Notes under the pieces: generated by a model
The model's input: only the letters and a program-made list of their open reading frames with translations
Database searches by the model: none
What the model was told of the DNA's origin: nothing
NCBI GenBank assembly: GCA_027604505.1
Contig: JADIIX010000081.1
Span: 29,468 to 93,467, forward strand
Source of the DNA: Gonapodya sp. JEL0774
Lineage: Eukaryota > Monoblepharomycota > Monoblepharidomycetes > Monoblepharidales > Gonapodyaceae
Direction: 5' to 3'
DNA: 64,000 nt
Shown here: positions 1 through 16,661 of the stretch, piece after piece
Layout of the letters: the number at the start of each line of letters is the position of its first letter
Position numbering within the stretch: position 1 is the first letter of the stretch
Made by a program: the position numbers and the translations under genes

Positions 1-1167
1 CTTGCGCGGCAAGCTGTCGCTGGATCTTACGAAACTTATCCTGGCGGTCGTCGGCAAGCCTGAAGCTTTGGTTCGAGGAAAAGAAGTAAAGTTCATGGAC
101 AGAAGAACCGTTGATGTTTTCCTCGACGCTGAGACGATTCCCGCGCTGGAATACTCAAGAGCTCATCCTGGGAGTAAGAGTTTCGACGGACCCGTCAAAG
201 TCGGAACAATGGTGGTTTCTGCAACGTTTATGCCAGACGACTATGACCCGAAGGATCCAAACGTGCATGTTGGCTGGACGCGCAAGAAGAACGTAACGGT
301 GGCTTACCGTGGGGTTGACATCTCGGAAATCCTTCGGGCTGATGGCGCGGTGGCGACAGCGAACTTGCAAGCAATGCTTGAAAACGATCCCTTGTATGGG
401 AAACCGGCGGTGAATGCCCCAGCATCCGCACCCAAACCATCCCAGGAGGCGGGCAAATCCAGGACGGAAGATGCAATGGTGTGCACACAGGCACCTCCTG
501 GCGTGAAGAAGATCCGATTGGTGTACGGAACTGGTCGACACACTGAAGTCGCATTTATGCTTCGAAGGAGGTGAGAAAGTGATGATTGCAGTGCAGTCCC
601 AATGAGACCGACGTGTGCCGGATGGTCTGGTTGCAGAACCACCCGAATCGACTTAGGCCCTCACGATGTGCCTTGGCGACTCCTGAAGTTGGATGTGGAC
701 GCGCAGATTCCAGGCTTCAGCTGTCAGAAGGGTGTTGTTTTTGGTATGTAACGACATGAAAGCGAGGCAATGTGACATCTGAGTTCGATTATGATTCCTA
801 CAATATAGAGGACCGTGGAACGCCCCAGAACGATCCCGAACTTGGCTCATTGAAGAAATCTGGAGACGGAACTGTGGCGTACGCCTCCCTTCGACACATG
901 ATCAATTGGCGAGAGCAGGGGATTGATGTAACTGCGCTGGAGATTCCAGGCGCAGAACATCGTGGGATGCTTGACAACGTCTCGTTCTTGGAAGATTTTG
1001 TAACGTATGTGGGACAAAAGCCGGCCGTCGAAACTTCCGTCAAACTGTCTGCTGCTGAAGAAGTCGGGCGAGGTGTTTCGAAACTTATGGCTTCAGCGGA
1101 ATCAGCAAAGGAAAAGGCTGGTAAAGCTTTTGATAGCATGACTAAGGACATTTTTCACCGGAAGTAA
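1..1167 (+). CDS. LCAT/PDAT-like acyltransferase, 3' part only
   Basis: The 5' part lies outside the window. Three exons can be read: one from the window edge to about 573, one around 640-740, and one from about 783 to the TAA at 1165-1167. The last exon carries SGDGTVAYASL and, about 30 residues on, GAEHRGML. In the lecithin:cholesterol / phospholipid:diacylglycerol acyltransferase family, the Asp and His of the catalytic triad sit in such contexts; the Ser would be upstream and is not seen. The sequence VYGTGRHTEVAF in the first exon fits the family's conserved Tyr-Gly stretch before this region. The C-terminus ends in an Ala/Lys-rich amphipathic tail. The family transfers acyl groups from phospholipid or acts as a phospholipase. 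Substrate cannot be told from this fragment. Confidence 0.72.
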
Positions 1168-1478
1168 ATTATTTGTACTTATTCGATCTAATAAAGGGGT
1201 TTTATACACGGATGGTAGCGTTACGTGTGCGTTTGCGAATCTCGGACGAGGTACGAAGACAGCCAAGGCTTTCTTGAGCCGCGGACATTGCACAGAGTTT
1301 ACTCTCAAAGAATGAATTGACATCGTTGAGCGTCACGTGTCAAGCGGGAGACATCGGAGATCAGGGACAAGAGGGTCGCCGATTACCCTTTTGATCTCCC
1401 ACTCAAAAGCTTTGGTTCTCCATCGGCGGTCTCGAACTGCAACACCGAAATAGAAGACTAAATCGCTGCTCCGCGGTC

Positions 1479-2628
1479 ATGCAAGGAACTCACCGATTGA
1501 TTTCAATACTCGCAGTCCTTTTAGCGTCTGCGTTGTGGAAAGTTGAGGCTCTCGATGTTGATCCAAAAGCCAAGGCTTCACTCGTGACCACATCTGTCTC
1601 GTGAGTTCTTCTTCAAATACTGAATGAAGCTGCGGTGAGAGTCCGATCGGGTGACTGAGTCCATCGTCCTCTTCAACGTGCAGGAACGAGATAATTTTCC
1701 AGGCGCGTTATGCATGGGCTGGTGGTTGCCAGGTCAGCAAACACAACCCTCTTTTTTTTTTTTGGCATTGTTTCTGTCAACTAATTAAACAAATCCCTTC
1801 CAATTCCAACAATGCAAGGTCGGCCGCTTGTCTCTTGATTGGAATTGCGACTCCATCTGTTCAGACAATAGCACCGCGGGAACTAAAGTTCTTGGCGTTC
1901 TGAAGAATCCTCTTCGTCAGAACTCATACTCTGGATTTATCGCAATTCAACCCGACAACAAAACCATCGTGTTCGCAATTCAGGGTACAGAGAGCATCCC
2001 CGACGCGATTTCCGACATAGGGCTCCTGCCGTACTTTGGCGTTCAATCGCATTTTCCGAAAGCCCCACTCCTTTCAAGTGCACACAGTGGCTTCTGGAAT
2101 CTTTTTAAAGCGGGAATTCCTTCCTTTCAAGACGCTATTGACAACATTCTTCCAAAGTACCCATGGATCAAGCGTATTGTCTTCACTGGCCATTCTCTCG
2201 GCGCCATTCAACAAAACCTGAACGCACCATACTTTCAACCACAACTTGCGGCGAAAGGCTACAAGCTTGAGACGTACGGATTTGCTCCAGCTCGTACCGT
2301 CAACGACGTGTTCGCCAAGTACCTGTCCACACTCCCGGCCTTCTCGGATGACTCGTTCTACCGCATTATTCAGCGACAGGATATCATCCCACGAATCCTT
2401 ACTCCTTACTTTCCGACCTTCTACACTCATCTTGGCACCGAATACTACATCAACGTTGCGAAAGCAGGAGACACGTACCCAATATACAAATGTCCAGCTC
2501 CGTCCATTGGAGAGGAGAATCAGTATTGTATGAATACCGTAACTCCGCTCGAGCTATCACTATTTCCTGGCCATACCGACTATCTTGGCGAGAATTATTA
2601 TGGCTGCGGGGTTCTTGGTGAGATGTGA
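1479..2628 (+). CDS. Secreted class 3 (fungal-type) triacylglycerol lipase
   Basis: There are three exons: 1479-1600, 1684-1732 and 1819-2628, giving about 326 residues. The ATG at 1479 opens a clear signal peptide (RLISILAVLLASALWKVEA), so the product should be exported. The second exon encodes the start of the mature domain with YAWAGGCQ. The third begins near WNCDSIC and carries a GTE oxyanion-hole-like motif (QGTESIP), the nucleophile elbow GHSLGA (Ser about residue 183), an Asp in RQDIIPRI and a His in FPGHTDYLG. Together these form a complete Ser-Asp-His triad of the alpha/beta-hydrolase lipase class 3 family, which cleaves acylglycerols outside the cell. Exon phases join exactly. The second intron contains a run of T. 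Length is normal for the family. Confidence 0.9.
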
Positions 2629-2985
2629 AGTCGCGACAGCAAGTTGTTCTTCTGAAATCAACCACTGCTTTTCACAGCTGTACTACTCGCCAACTTGATA
2701 CCCTCGTCCTAGAAGTACTAAATAGGAATTCCTTTTACGAGCTCTCATGAAATAATCGAACAAGTGGGAGCAAGCTTAAATATTAAATATTAAATATTTA
2801 TTATTTGATCCGCAGAAGCCAACATTCTTGAAGAAAAGAAAAACAATTCTGTTCAGCGTTCAGTTTGTGCTGTGGAGGCACCCATTCGATTCAGCTCTCC
2901 GCCACAAGAACCCACCAACAGACTGTATAAAGGTGAATGGGAAGTGTGCACGCGTACTCGAAGCACTTCATTCTCCGACGTGTCC
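2629..2985. other. Intergenic stretch with AT-rich tract
   Basis: This lies between the lipase stop and the NmrA-like start. It contains the short TTAAATA tandem repeat near 2776-2796. I see no convincing coding signal. Confidence 0.5.
2776..2796. repeat. TTAAATA x3 tandem microsatellite
   Basis: Three exact tandem copies of the heptamer TTAAATA run directly into more A/T sequence. They lie downstream of the lipase stop, probably in its 3' flank. Confidence 0.8.
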
Positions 2986-4288
2986 ATGGAATCATCACAG
3001 AAAACAATGTGAGCTTGTTCGCAAGGCATCGTTGACAACAGTATGACGGAGTTCAATAACTGTGTCCGTTCCATCCAAGTCTCCTGTTTGGCGCAACCGG
3101 TCGGATCGCCGGAGCAGCTCTCCGAGCAATGCTGCAATCCACAGTGGCAGATCGATACACCTTCCGTGCCGCGACTCGGAACCCAACATCTCCCAAGGCA
3201 GTCGCCCTAAAAGATTTGGGAGTGGACCTCGTCAAGGCCGATCTTGGAGATAAAGAATCTATTGAAAAAGCTGTGGTGGGCGTGTGGGGAATCTTCCTTG
3301 TGACGGTATGGGCTAAAGGCACTCTTGAAGCGGAACAGGTCAAGGTCGCGGTTTCCAGTGCCTTGAAAGGAGGTTATCACTAACGATCTCGGAAATACAG
3401 GGAACAGCTGTAGCCGACGCGGCACACAGGGCTGGAGTGGCTTTCTTCGTTTATCTATCTGATCCCCCCCTGGCTGAAAATGTTGTTTTGTGAGTCAATG
3501 AGAACCACAACCGACACCGCTTTGTTCCACAACTTCTTTTGATTCGCGTTTCTTAGGAACGACAACAAAACCCGTATCGAACATCACATCTCCTCCTTGC
3601 CCTGGCCCGTGGGTCATACAATCGTCAGACCTGCGTTCTTTTTCGAGACCTTTGAATCCTCAAAAGGACTCACCCGTGGCTCTCTCAGCTTCGTTGTATC
3701 TCCTGATGTTCGACTACGATGGGTGAGCCTTGCAGACACTGCCGAATGTATAGCGAGGGTTTTTGGGGAACCACATAAATTCGCGAGCAAGACAATCGAT
3801 CTGGTGGGTGCGGTGGCTTCTGTGAAGGAGATGGCCAAGGTATGTGCGCAAATGTTTCATTTGCAGTCCAGATTGTAAGTCACTGAACTGGTTCTTTTGG
3901 TGGCCAGACGCTCACGGAGCTCACTGGGGAGCCATGGACAGCGTCACGGTTTCCTCCATTGTTCCTCATACGCCTTGTAAGCTCCAACTTACATGGTAAG
4001 ATTCAGGAGGTTGAGAAGGCAAAAGGACCACCTGAGGTGCTTCTTTCGTTTCCATTGCACTTTCGCGTCACTGTGTTGCACTGTCTCACAAACCTCTCCC
4101 GTTTTTTGCTTGCTCGTCTCTCACAACGCTTGTTTAAACAGTCTGACCTCTCTCTACTTCGTGAGATCCTTCCAAGTATGCAAACCTTCCGTGAATGGTG
4201 CCAAGACAAGGGAGTAGGTCGTGAAGGGGCTGGTGCATACGTTTACGCGCCGACTTGGTGGGAATGGGTGTTTGGGAGAGCTCTGTGA
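2986..4288 (+). CDS. NmrA-like NAD(P)-binding family protein
   Basis: Five exons can be joined in phase: 2986-3008, 3080-3338, 3401-3489, 3557-3839 and 3908 onward. The short first exon completes MESSQKTILLFGATG, so the protein opens with the Rossmann glycine motif GATGRIAG. This is followed by RAATRNP and an ADLGDKES segment (second nucleotide contact), EQGTAVADAAHRAGV, and a C-terminal substrate-domain segment with LTELTGEPW. This is the atypical short-chain dehydrogenase NmrA/HSCARG group, which often senses NADP rather than catalysing a reaction. The 3' end is uncertain. The frame can be read straight through to the TGA at 4286-4288, or an extra intron beginning GTAAGC at 3977 may be present. 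Confidence 0.82.
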
Positions 4289-4682
4289 GGAAATTCGACA
4301 GACTCATAGAGGTATACAACATAGATTATTGTCAAATGAATCAGAAAGAGTCTTCGAACGATTACAGGTTCCGAATATTGCATTTTGCAATACAAAATTT
4401 CGTCCAGAACACTCGATAGAGCACCATCTCCGTGGAAAACGTCTGTCCGTGTTCCACTGATAGTCCACTATCCCACGAGCAGTGTTCGGCAACTCGGTGC
4501 TTCTTGGGAGTGCACCATAGATTCTGAGTGTCTCGCAAGATAACAACCTCCATTCCGTCCGTTAGATGCTTTTAAGCTTCCGTCCGTTAGATGCTTTTAA
4601 GCTGGATGAGCCCACCGTCGAAAACTGATTTACCTCATCGCAAAGCAGCAGAAATTGCCCGGCTCACTGTCTTCCGAGTCAG
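4289..4682. other. Intergenic region with a 25-bp tandem repeat
   Basis: No gene was recognised. The region holds the repeat at 4553-4602 and lies between the 3' ends of two convergent genes. Confidence 0.5.
4553..4602. repeat. Perfect 25-bp tandem duplication
   Basis: Two exact adjacent copies of a 25-base unit beginning TTCCGTCCGTTAGATG occupy 4553-4577 and 4578-4602. Confidence 0.9.
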
Positions 4683-5417
4683 TCACCACATCCAAAGGTA
4701 GCACAACCTTGAGTGAGAGTCTGGAGTGGCCCCATGACTTCCGCTAGCTTTGCAGACATTGAAATAAGCTCGATTGACGAATGCCCTGCCGAAAACCGAC
4801 AAAGATGAATGCGCCTTCAGAATTGACCCACTACCCCTGATATCAGCGCTCTTGCGAAGCCCACGGGCAATGACTCGCACATAAATATCGGCTAAAAAGA
4901 ACGGCCAGGCTTCCCGCATTCCCGTGACTGTCACACGAAACGCGAGTTCGCTCCAATGTGTCGTGATTCGTACTGTTCTGGGCTCATTGAGACGTATCAC
5001 ATCACCAAAACATCGTTCATAGTGAGTCACATTCAATTTCCCGTCTTTGATGACCGCCCAGCCCATGGGAAAGGCATGTGCGGTTGATTTTGAAGCGGGT
5101 TCGAAACACAAGTATGCAGCGAGCGGTCGCTGTCCAAAACTTCTTCGAAGCCTGTCTAGCACGGCAACAGAATACCTTACGGGAGGTCTTACTTGATGGC
5201 ATTGTGGAGTGGTTTTGATTGCGAGTCTGCGGAACTGTTGCTCACTGCGCTCCCGACCAAGGGGTCTCGAATCGACATATCCGAGCGTTGCGAAGAACTC
5301 TAATCTTAAAAGAAACCCGTCGGGGAAGGAGGGGTATCCTTCTTGGTGAGCTTCTGTCAGCGGAGTCTTTGCCATGCAAAGGATGATGATGACCAAGATG
5401 ACGCCCGTCGCAAGCAA
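4683..5417 (-). CDS. Hypothetical protein with N-terminal signal sequence
   Basis: This is an uninterrupted frame of 244 codons. It opens with a very hydrophobic segment (MLATGVILVIIILCMAK) that looks like a signal peptide or anchor. I do not recognise the rest. It has no obvious motif, a fairly basic composition and five Cys residues after the leader. It is divergently placed against the F-box gene at 5657, with about 240 bases between them, which leaves room for a shared promoter. The frame could be a chance one, because base composition does not separate it clearly from the surroundings. An intron-split gene in this position is also possible. Confidence 0.42.
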   Translation of the reverse strand: MLATGVILVIIILCMAKTPLTEAHQEGYPSFPDGFLLRLEFFATLGYVDSRPLGRERSEQQFRRLAIKTTPQCHQVRPPVRYSVAVLDRLRRSFGQRPLAAYLCFEPASKSTAHAFPMGWAVIKDGKLNVTHYERCFGDVIRLNEPRTVRITTHWSELAFRVTVTGMREAWPFFLADIYVRVIARGLRKSADIRGSGSILKAHSSLSVFGRAFVNRAYFNVCKASGSHGATPDSHSRLCYLWMW

Positions 5418-5656
5418 GCGAGATCGTGGATGGTTACATCACGAAAGCCAATAATTTGAATGAAGAAAAAGGATGGAAAAGTTTGCGAGTGTTTTTGTTT
5501 GGTCGCCAGCAGCGAGCGGCACAGGTGGGGATGGCACAAGGAAGTGTGACTCTCCCCAAAGACCACAACCAAGATAACATCACTCTTTATCGGGGCGGTC
5601 ACTAACCCAAGGGACACCACTTTCTTCAACATATAATTAGGGAAAAGGCACCCCTG

Positions 5657-7042
5657 ATGGACATTCTGCCCGACGAGCTACTCTGCCGAATCTTGCGATG
5701 TCTTCCTCCCATAGCTTTCAATTCATTGGTCTCCAGAGTCTGCCGGCGATTCCGAAACGCTTCGTTCACCGCTCTTCCGGGGAATCAAGGCCGAATTGGC
5801 GTGCTTTGCTCCATCCGGGCTTTGCCTTCATCGGGTATCCCCCTGAGGAAATCCAACAGTTCGTTGCGTTGGGGCAAAATCAGACATCTACCAGGCTTTC
5901 ACGCTTCTGCGAATGAGTTCGAGTCGTTCTGGGCGTCCAGTTGCATTGATGTGATGGTTGATATTGATTGTCTTGCGACTGAAGTGGAAAGATATGACTC
6001 GGCACTCGATTTTCTCACCTCTGGCATCGTCGATCATACTCCAGCTCTCCAGCGTCTCGGAGTAGTCGTGGCGATGGAATCCGTCAGGTTCCATTTCGAC
6101 CCGGACATCCCTCACGATGGTCGGACGTTGGAGGCGATTTCCGCGTTATGTCACGATTGCAGAGTGAAATGCGTCAGTGCGAGCCCACAAAACCTTTCCC
6201 ACCTTGCGGATGCCCACGGCACCGCATTCGATTCTGTCATCGAACTTCTGTCCAATCCTGAGGTTGACCAACAAGCTCAGCACATCAGCTTGGGGCAAAC
6301 ATGTGCCATGATCACCGAAATATTTCCGAACCTGCGGCGCTGGCACTTGGGTGGATTGGAATTGAGCCCAGTCAACATGGCGCAGATCGAGAAAGCATTT
6401 CCACCGAAATTTCGTCAGCAATTCTCTTCCATCATTTCTGCATCTCTCATCGCTTACAAGTTTGAAAGTAGGCCTCAGTACAGCTTTCCTGCCGGCCTTC
6501 TTAGCGTTCCCAGCGTATTCCCGAGTGTGCGAGAATTCGGGTACCTCGACCTTCAAGAGAGTATGTGGGACTCCAGCCGTTTATCGGAATCTTGTGTGGA
6601 CCTCACTGCACTGAGGCATATTGAGGCTCTAAGGCTGGATATGTGCTTATCGGACAGCATTCTCTATCGAGAAAAGGACATTCAGGCAGCACTGGTGGCG
6701 AAGTTCGCTTGCTACATGCCTCTACTCAACCGAATTACACTCTTTCTTGCATCTCGCATGCCAAGCGATGATTACGCGGAGTCAGACGGTGTCAGTGACC
6801 CTGAATCAATCGGGAGAGCCAACTCCCCAAACCTTGAGCCATCATTCCCCACTCCGGAACCGCAAATCGGTCGCTTATTCCGCTTCTTTTTCCAAACTTT
6901 TAACTCTGGCACTCTGGAGATAGAAGATGGATATCTTGATCGCGAAGATGGTGTATACTTGGACGCTGTGAAACAATGCGCGACGGAATGTGGCTGGAAA
7001 GTGATCCATGTTGATAGAAGTATATACACTCACTTGTTTTGA
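5657..7042 (+). CDS. F-box domain protein
   Basis: A single exon of 461 codons opens with MDILPDELLCRILRCLPP. This is followed by LVSRVCRRFRNAS, the classic F-box pattern (residues about 1-45) that binds Skp1 in SCF ubiquitin ligases. The rest has leucine-rich, weakly repetitive segments (HLGGLELSP, EALRLDMCLS) of the sort seen in fungal F-box proteins with degenerate LRR substrate-binding parts. No recognisable WD40 or other partner domain is present. The start is fixed by the F-box itself. The substrate is unknown. Confidence 0.8.
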   Translation: MDILPDELLCRILRCLPPIAFNSLVSRVCRRFRNASFTALPGNQGRIGVLCSIRALPSSGIPLRKSNSSLRWGKIRHLPGFHASANEFESFWASSCIDVMVDIDCLATEVERYDSALDFLTSGIVDHTPALQRLGVVVAMESVRFHFDPDIPHDGRTLEAISALCHDCRVKCVSASPQNLSHLADAHGTAFDSVIELLSNPEVDQQAQHISLGQTCAMITEIFPNLRRWHLGGLELSPVNMAQIEKAFPPKFRQQFSSIISASLIAYKFESRPQYSFPAGLLSVPSVFPSVREFGYLDLQESMWDSSRLSESCVDLTALRHIEALRLDMCLSDSILYREKDIQAALVAKFACYMPLLNRITLFLASRMPSDDYAESDGVSDPESIGRANSPNLEPSFPTPEPQIGRLFRFFFQTFNSGTLEIEDGYLDREDGVYLDAVKQCATECGWKVIHVDRSIYTHLF

Positions 7043-7735
7043 TTCGAAACTTTACTTTGGACGAATAGTTTATTGAATTCCTATATTTTCATCGGTGAAA
7101 ACGTTTATGATGTCATTAACAAAGTGCTCTTTGTATAAGACAAATTTGCTCAGGTTGACAAACAGCCACTTACGGCCTTTTTGAATCCATATCATGACCT
7201 GCAATCAAGTTCCATCATTTCGGGGCTCCAAACGAGGGTGCCGGGTCCACCTGCGAAGACAGTCACCACTGGACGGCCGTCGAGCAAAGAACCCAGCGCC
7301 TGGAACGCAGCAACCCACACGAACGAGAGAACGCGAAGGCGATCCGCTTTCGGTGATCGAAAGGTGAGATGTCACCATCAAGTTGGAGAACTCGGTTCCA
7401 TGGATTTGATAACGACAGCGGTCAGAACTGGGCCAATCGCTAGTAAAAGACGACGATTTCGGAAGCAGGGAAAAGGTGAACGTTGGAACTGGAGAGTCAT
7501 GGGAAGATGATGGTCACCACCTGAAGCGCGCGTGTGTGGGTGCGGGTAGGGATACAACCACGACTTCTCCCAACCAGCTCAGGGCGTTTTGACGAATCTG
7601 GGGACATGCTGGGGCAAATTTTTACCTTTGATGTCGGAGTTTGTGGCATTTTGTATGGATTTACGAATCCTGATAACCTGAGTATCTTCGATTCATTGAT
7701 CACTCAACCTCACTGAACAACCACTAGCGGACGAA
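7043..7735. other. Intergenic region upstream of the RecQ gene
   Basis: The left end is AT-rich. I found no conserved coding motif here. The short open frames in the region lack codon or motif support. Confidence 0.5.
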
Positions 7736-13473
<5,738 letters not shown>

Positions 13474-13772
13474 TCGGAAGGCAGAAGCACGCGGAAATGA
13501 AGGAATACTCGCTGTCAGAAAAATCAACCTCATACATCCCTCTAGTACCATGAACAAAGCCACAATACCTTGTATGTACGGACTTTACAACGATGTATCC
13601 ATGTCAGAAAACACAACGGGCCACACATCAAAAGCGCTCGAGTATCATGTGTATCAGTGTCCGTGCAAGAAAATCTTTTGTCAATAATTGTTTTGTCCTC
13701 TCTTGCCGCATTGATTATCACGTGTTTGCACTGGCCATTTTGTCCACAATTTGGCTGCCCGAATCACCAGCT
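13474..13772. other. Intergenic spacer
   Basis: This separates the helicase stop from the next ATG. I see no coding or RNA signal in it. Confidence 0.4.
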
Positions 13773-14878
13773 ATGAAGATTTCTCCAGAAGACTATCATC
13801 GGCACAGCAACTGTCTGTACAGTGAATGGGAAGCGGAGCGCGACCCTTCTTATGCGACAAAACTCGTTAGACTGAAGGTGTGCACTCGAAGTTTCACGTC
13901 GGAGCATTCACGTCGGAGCAGACGTTTCAATTGTGCACTGTCATCACAAACGGTGCGTTTCTGACCTTTCTACCGGTTCAGGTGGGGTTCCGTCGGACAC
14001 ACTTCAGAAAGCTGATCCATTCCACCCCATTCAGCTTTTGCCAGCCAAAACGACTACAAGGTTGATATCAACTTTTCCGTTGCTCCTGATCGCACACCAA
14101 TTCTCCGGATCAAGCCAATGATCAAACCTGAGACTATTAATCCACTGCTGGACAAAGTTGGCAGCTTTTTGGAGTTGAATGGACCCATTGCTCTTGCTGT
14201 CGAGACTGGCGCTTGGCCTTTCCCTCCGAAAATCAAAAATCCGGTATCCTACGGTAGACGTGACTGCTACGAGCGCTCTTTTCGGATTGCTCCAGGCGCT
14301 TCATCATTCAAATTTAGCCCAAACGACAACGAGTACTTTCGATTTTGGTTCCGAAATAATCTTATCCGCGAGGGAGGAGGATGGGGCACCAAGTGGCGAA
14401 CCACTGGCGTGGAAACTTTTGGATGGGTAGTGCCGAGCGAGGAAGCCCTAACTGCTCTTATTGACGAATCAAAGGGCCGTGTTGTAGAGCTGGGGTCTGG
14501 AAAGGGCTAAAGGGCATGTTGCTGGACGAGCGGGGTGCAGATATTGTTGCTGTTGACGCACTCCAGGAGTGGCAAGGGAGTCCCCAAAAATTGTAGATCA
14601 GGTCTCCAATTCTTGTGGACGGCAGTCACTATCTACAATCACATGGTGGCTGCAAAGATCGCATGCTCTTCATTTGCTGGGGACGTGACGTTGCGACAGC
14701 CTGGCTCGAGGGTTACAAGGGTGATACTGTGGCGGTAGTTGGAGAAATTGATGGATGGACATGGTGGTTGGATGAGGAGAAATATCCGGGTTGGAAACAG
14801 TACTGTCAAATGTGGATTCCAAAACGGTGGGGCTATCACGACGTCCTCCGGTTCTACAAGCGAGCTGAGGTGGTGTGA
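13773..14878 (+). pseudogene. SAM-dependent methyltransferase-like gene with frame breaks
   Basis: A start at 13773 (MKISPEDYHRHSNCLYSEW) is followed by an intron and then a long exon with DYKVDINFSVAPDRTPILRI, ending at the SAM-binding motif I VVELGSGKG near 14505. Directly after that glycine the frame hits TAA. The conserved continuation (MLLDERGADIVAVDAL) is found two bases out of phase. About 70 bases later the same frame meets TAG before ILVDGSHYL. The rest (CKDRMLFICWGRD, then DTVAVVGE) is intact to the TGA at 14876-14878. The fold is that of a poorly studied eukaryotic methyltransferase-like family of unknown substrate. The breaks may be real decay or sequence errors; either way the identity is clear only at the fold level. 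Confidence 0.55.
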
Positions 14879-15277
14879 CATGGTGTCACTAGTGTGCTCC
14901 AGATCTCGCAGACGCATGCAGAATGATATATCAGGGTGAGGGTGTTGAAAAAGGCAAGGTGCAAAGATCCACGAAATATTCTAAAAAGCTTTACACTAAA
15001 CAAACAACAATCAAACTCAATGTAATACTATTTTACTTTATCAAAAAATAAGTCGAATAAATTTCGTGAACACATACATTCTCGAGAAGGTATCACAACT
15101 CCGTCACCTTTTGGAACTCCCCTCAGAGTAATGAATTGCGATTGCGAGAGAATGTACAAATTATCATGAGAGATTTCTCAAGGAACCCTGATGATTTTCT
15201 TTCAAACGCACCACTGGGCGTGTACTGTGGAGTTCGGAGAGTATTACATTCAGTCGGAGGGAGGTCCGGGAACAGGC
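14879..15277. other. Intergenic AT-rich spacer
   Basis: No coding motif or RNA gene was recognised. An AT-rich block lies at about 14990-15065. Confidence 0.45.
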
Positions 15278-16436
15278 ATGCCGATCCCCACCGCCGCCCT
15301 CTCTCATCTTCCAGACAATCTTCGCTCTCTCATTCATAGGCTGATCGCCTATAAGACTCCGTATGACTTGTATGGTGAGAGGTTGATGTTGCTTCCGGAC
15401 ATCGATGTTGCGAAGACGCCGATCGCGACATCGTTCACAAGACACGAATCTCCGCGCCGGAGTCTTGATTCCCCTTTTAGAAGCCAGAGATGGGTCAGAG
15501 TGGGTTGCCTCGCCGGTGAAGAGTCAACCGCAACCAGTTACCGATATAGTTGCACTTGCAAAGCCTCCATATCTTATTCACAATTCGAGCGAACCACCTT
15601 CGCACGGGGAGCGGTGATGTGGTGTTCCCCGGAGGTTCGTGACTTTCTGTATGTGTATTCCGTGTTCGTCGATGACTCTTCCTTACGCTATGTGATTGCG
15701 TTGGGATCCTTGAAGGCAAAATGGATGCGACTGATCGCGATATCATTCACACTGCTCTGCGAGAGACACACGAGGAAGTAAATCTGGCACCATCTGGTGT
15801 CGTTGTACTCAACACCCTTCCCTTGTACCTCGCGCGAAATCTCCTCGTGACGCCAGTTGTTGGCTACGTGCAAGACGTGGAATGGAAAAAAAAAGTCTGG
15901 AATGGAGAAAGGATATGGAATGATGATGAGGTGCGAGAAGTTTTTACAATGCCTCTGGCCAAGTTTTTAGAGGTGGGTTCGTTCCCAGTGTTAATGTATG
16001 TACACGATCCACTGATGCCCAACTGCTTTCGCGCTTTGTGCACTTCTCATTGAAACAATTGTAGAATGGGCCGGGCCACCTCTCGTTTGATTTTGTTTGG
16101 ACGAACTCGGAGCTTGGAGGCGATATACAAACGCGATTCCACCGATTTCGCCACCCGAATGACCCCTCCACTCAACCTCTTCTACCTCCGCGCCGATTGC
16201 CAACCGGTGTGTTCCCGCAATATCCAACAGTCATGGGATTCACCGCTCATGCTGCGATCACTTGTGCAGAGATAGCACACGGGCGTAACGCCTCGTTTGA
16301 AAAGGACTTGGCGGGAGGAATGGATGAAGAGGACAGAATTCGCAAGATGGGACTTGTGACGGGTCGGTGGAAAGAGAGATGCCCTTCGGCGGGACTGTCA
16401 TTGGAGGGAATCACCTCTTCAAGTACAAAACTATGA
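15278..16436 (+). CDS. NUDT7-like CoA diphosphatase (Nudix), apparent frame break
   Basis: Exon 1 (15278-15374) joins in phase to 15442 onward, giving DTNLRAGVLIPLLEARDG. A segment ending SHGE precedes GDVVFPGG, but the two are one base out of phase near 15612, so a one-base indel or an undetected intron is present. GDVVFPGG splices (15634 to 15716) to GKMDATDRD and TALRETHEEVNL. Together these form the Nudix box Gx5Ex7REUXEEXGU, with Asn where Gly is usual. The last exon carries MGFTAHAAITCAEIAHG and ends in Thr-Lys-Leu, close to the peroxisomal PTS1 SKL. Known relatives (NUDT7, Pcd1) cleave CoA and CoA esters to 3',5'-ADP and 4'-phosphopantetheine in peroxisomes. Localisation here is inferred from the weak TKL end. 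Confidence 0.75.
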
Positions 16437-16661
16437 CACCACACTTAGATGCTGAACAGAAAACCTACTTCCGATATGTATTCATCATGTACGTACATAC
16501 ATACGGACACACATGTGTACTGTATGTACAAGAAACCTTGTGGTTAGTTTTGGCACCCTGAATGAACCCTCCACACGGCCCCACTGCGGCCGCGCACAGA
16601 GGGTGCCTTGCGAGTGAGGATCCTCTTGGTGGCGCCCAGACGTGTCTTGTTCTTGCCAACG
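16437..16661. other. Intergenic spacer with TACA-rich tract
   Basis: A short (TACA/ATAC)-rich low-complexity stretch lies around 16490-16535, close to the next start. No separate gene is seen. Confidence 0.4.

Noticed and set aside
7181-7510. 109-codon open frame before the RecQ gene
   Set aside because: No motif and no conserved start context. Likely chance.
16490-16535. TACA-rich tract as a possible regulatory or CRISPR-like repeat
   Set aside because: Short irregular microsatellite without spacers or a repeat unit of fixed length.
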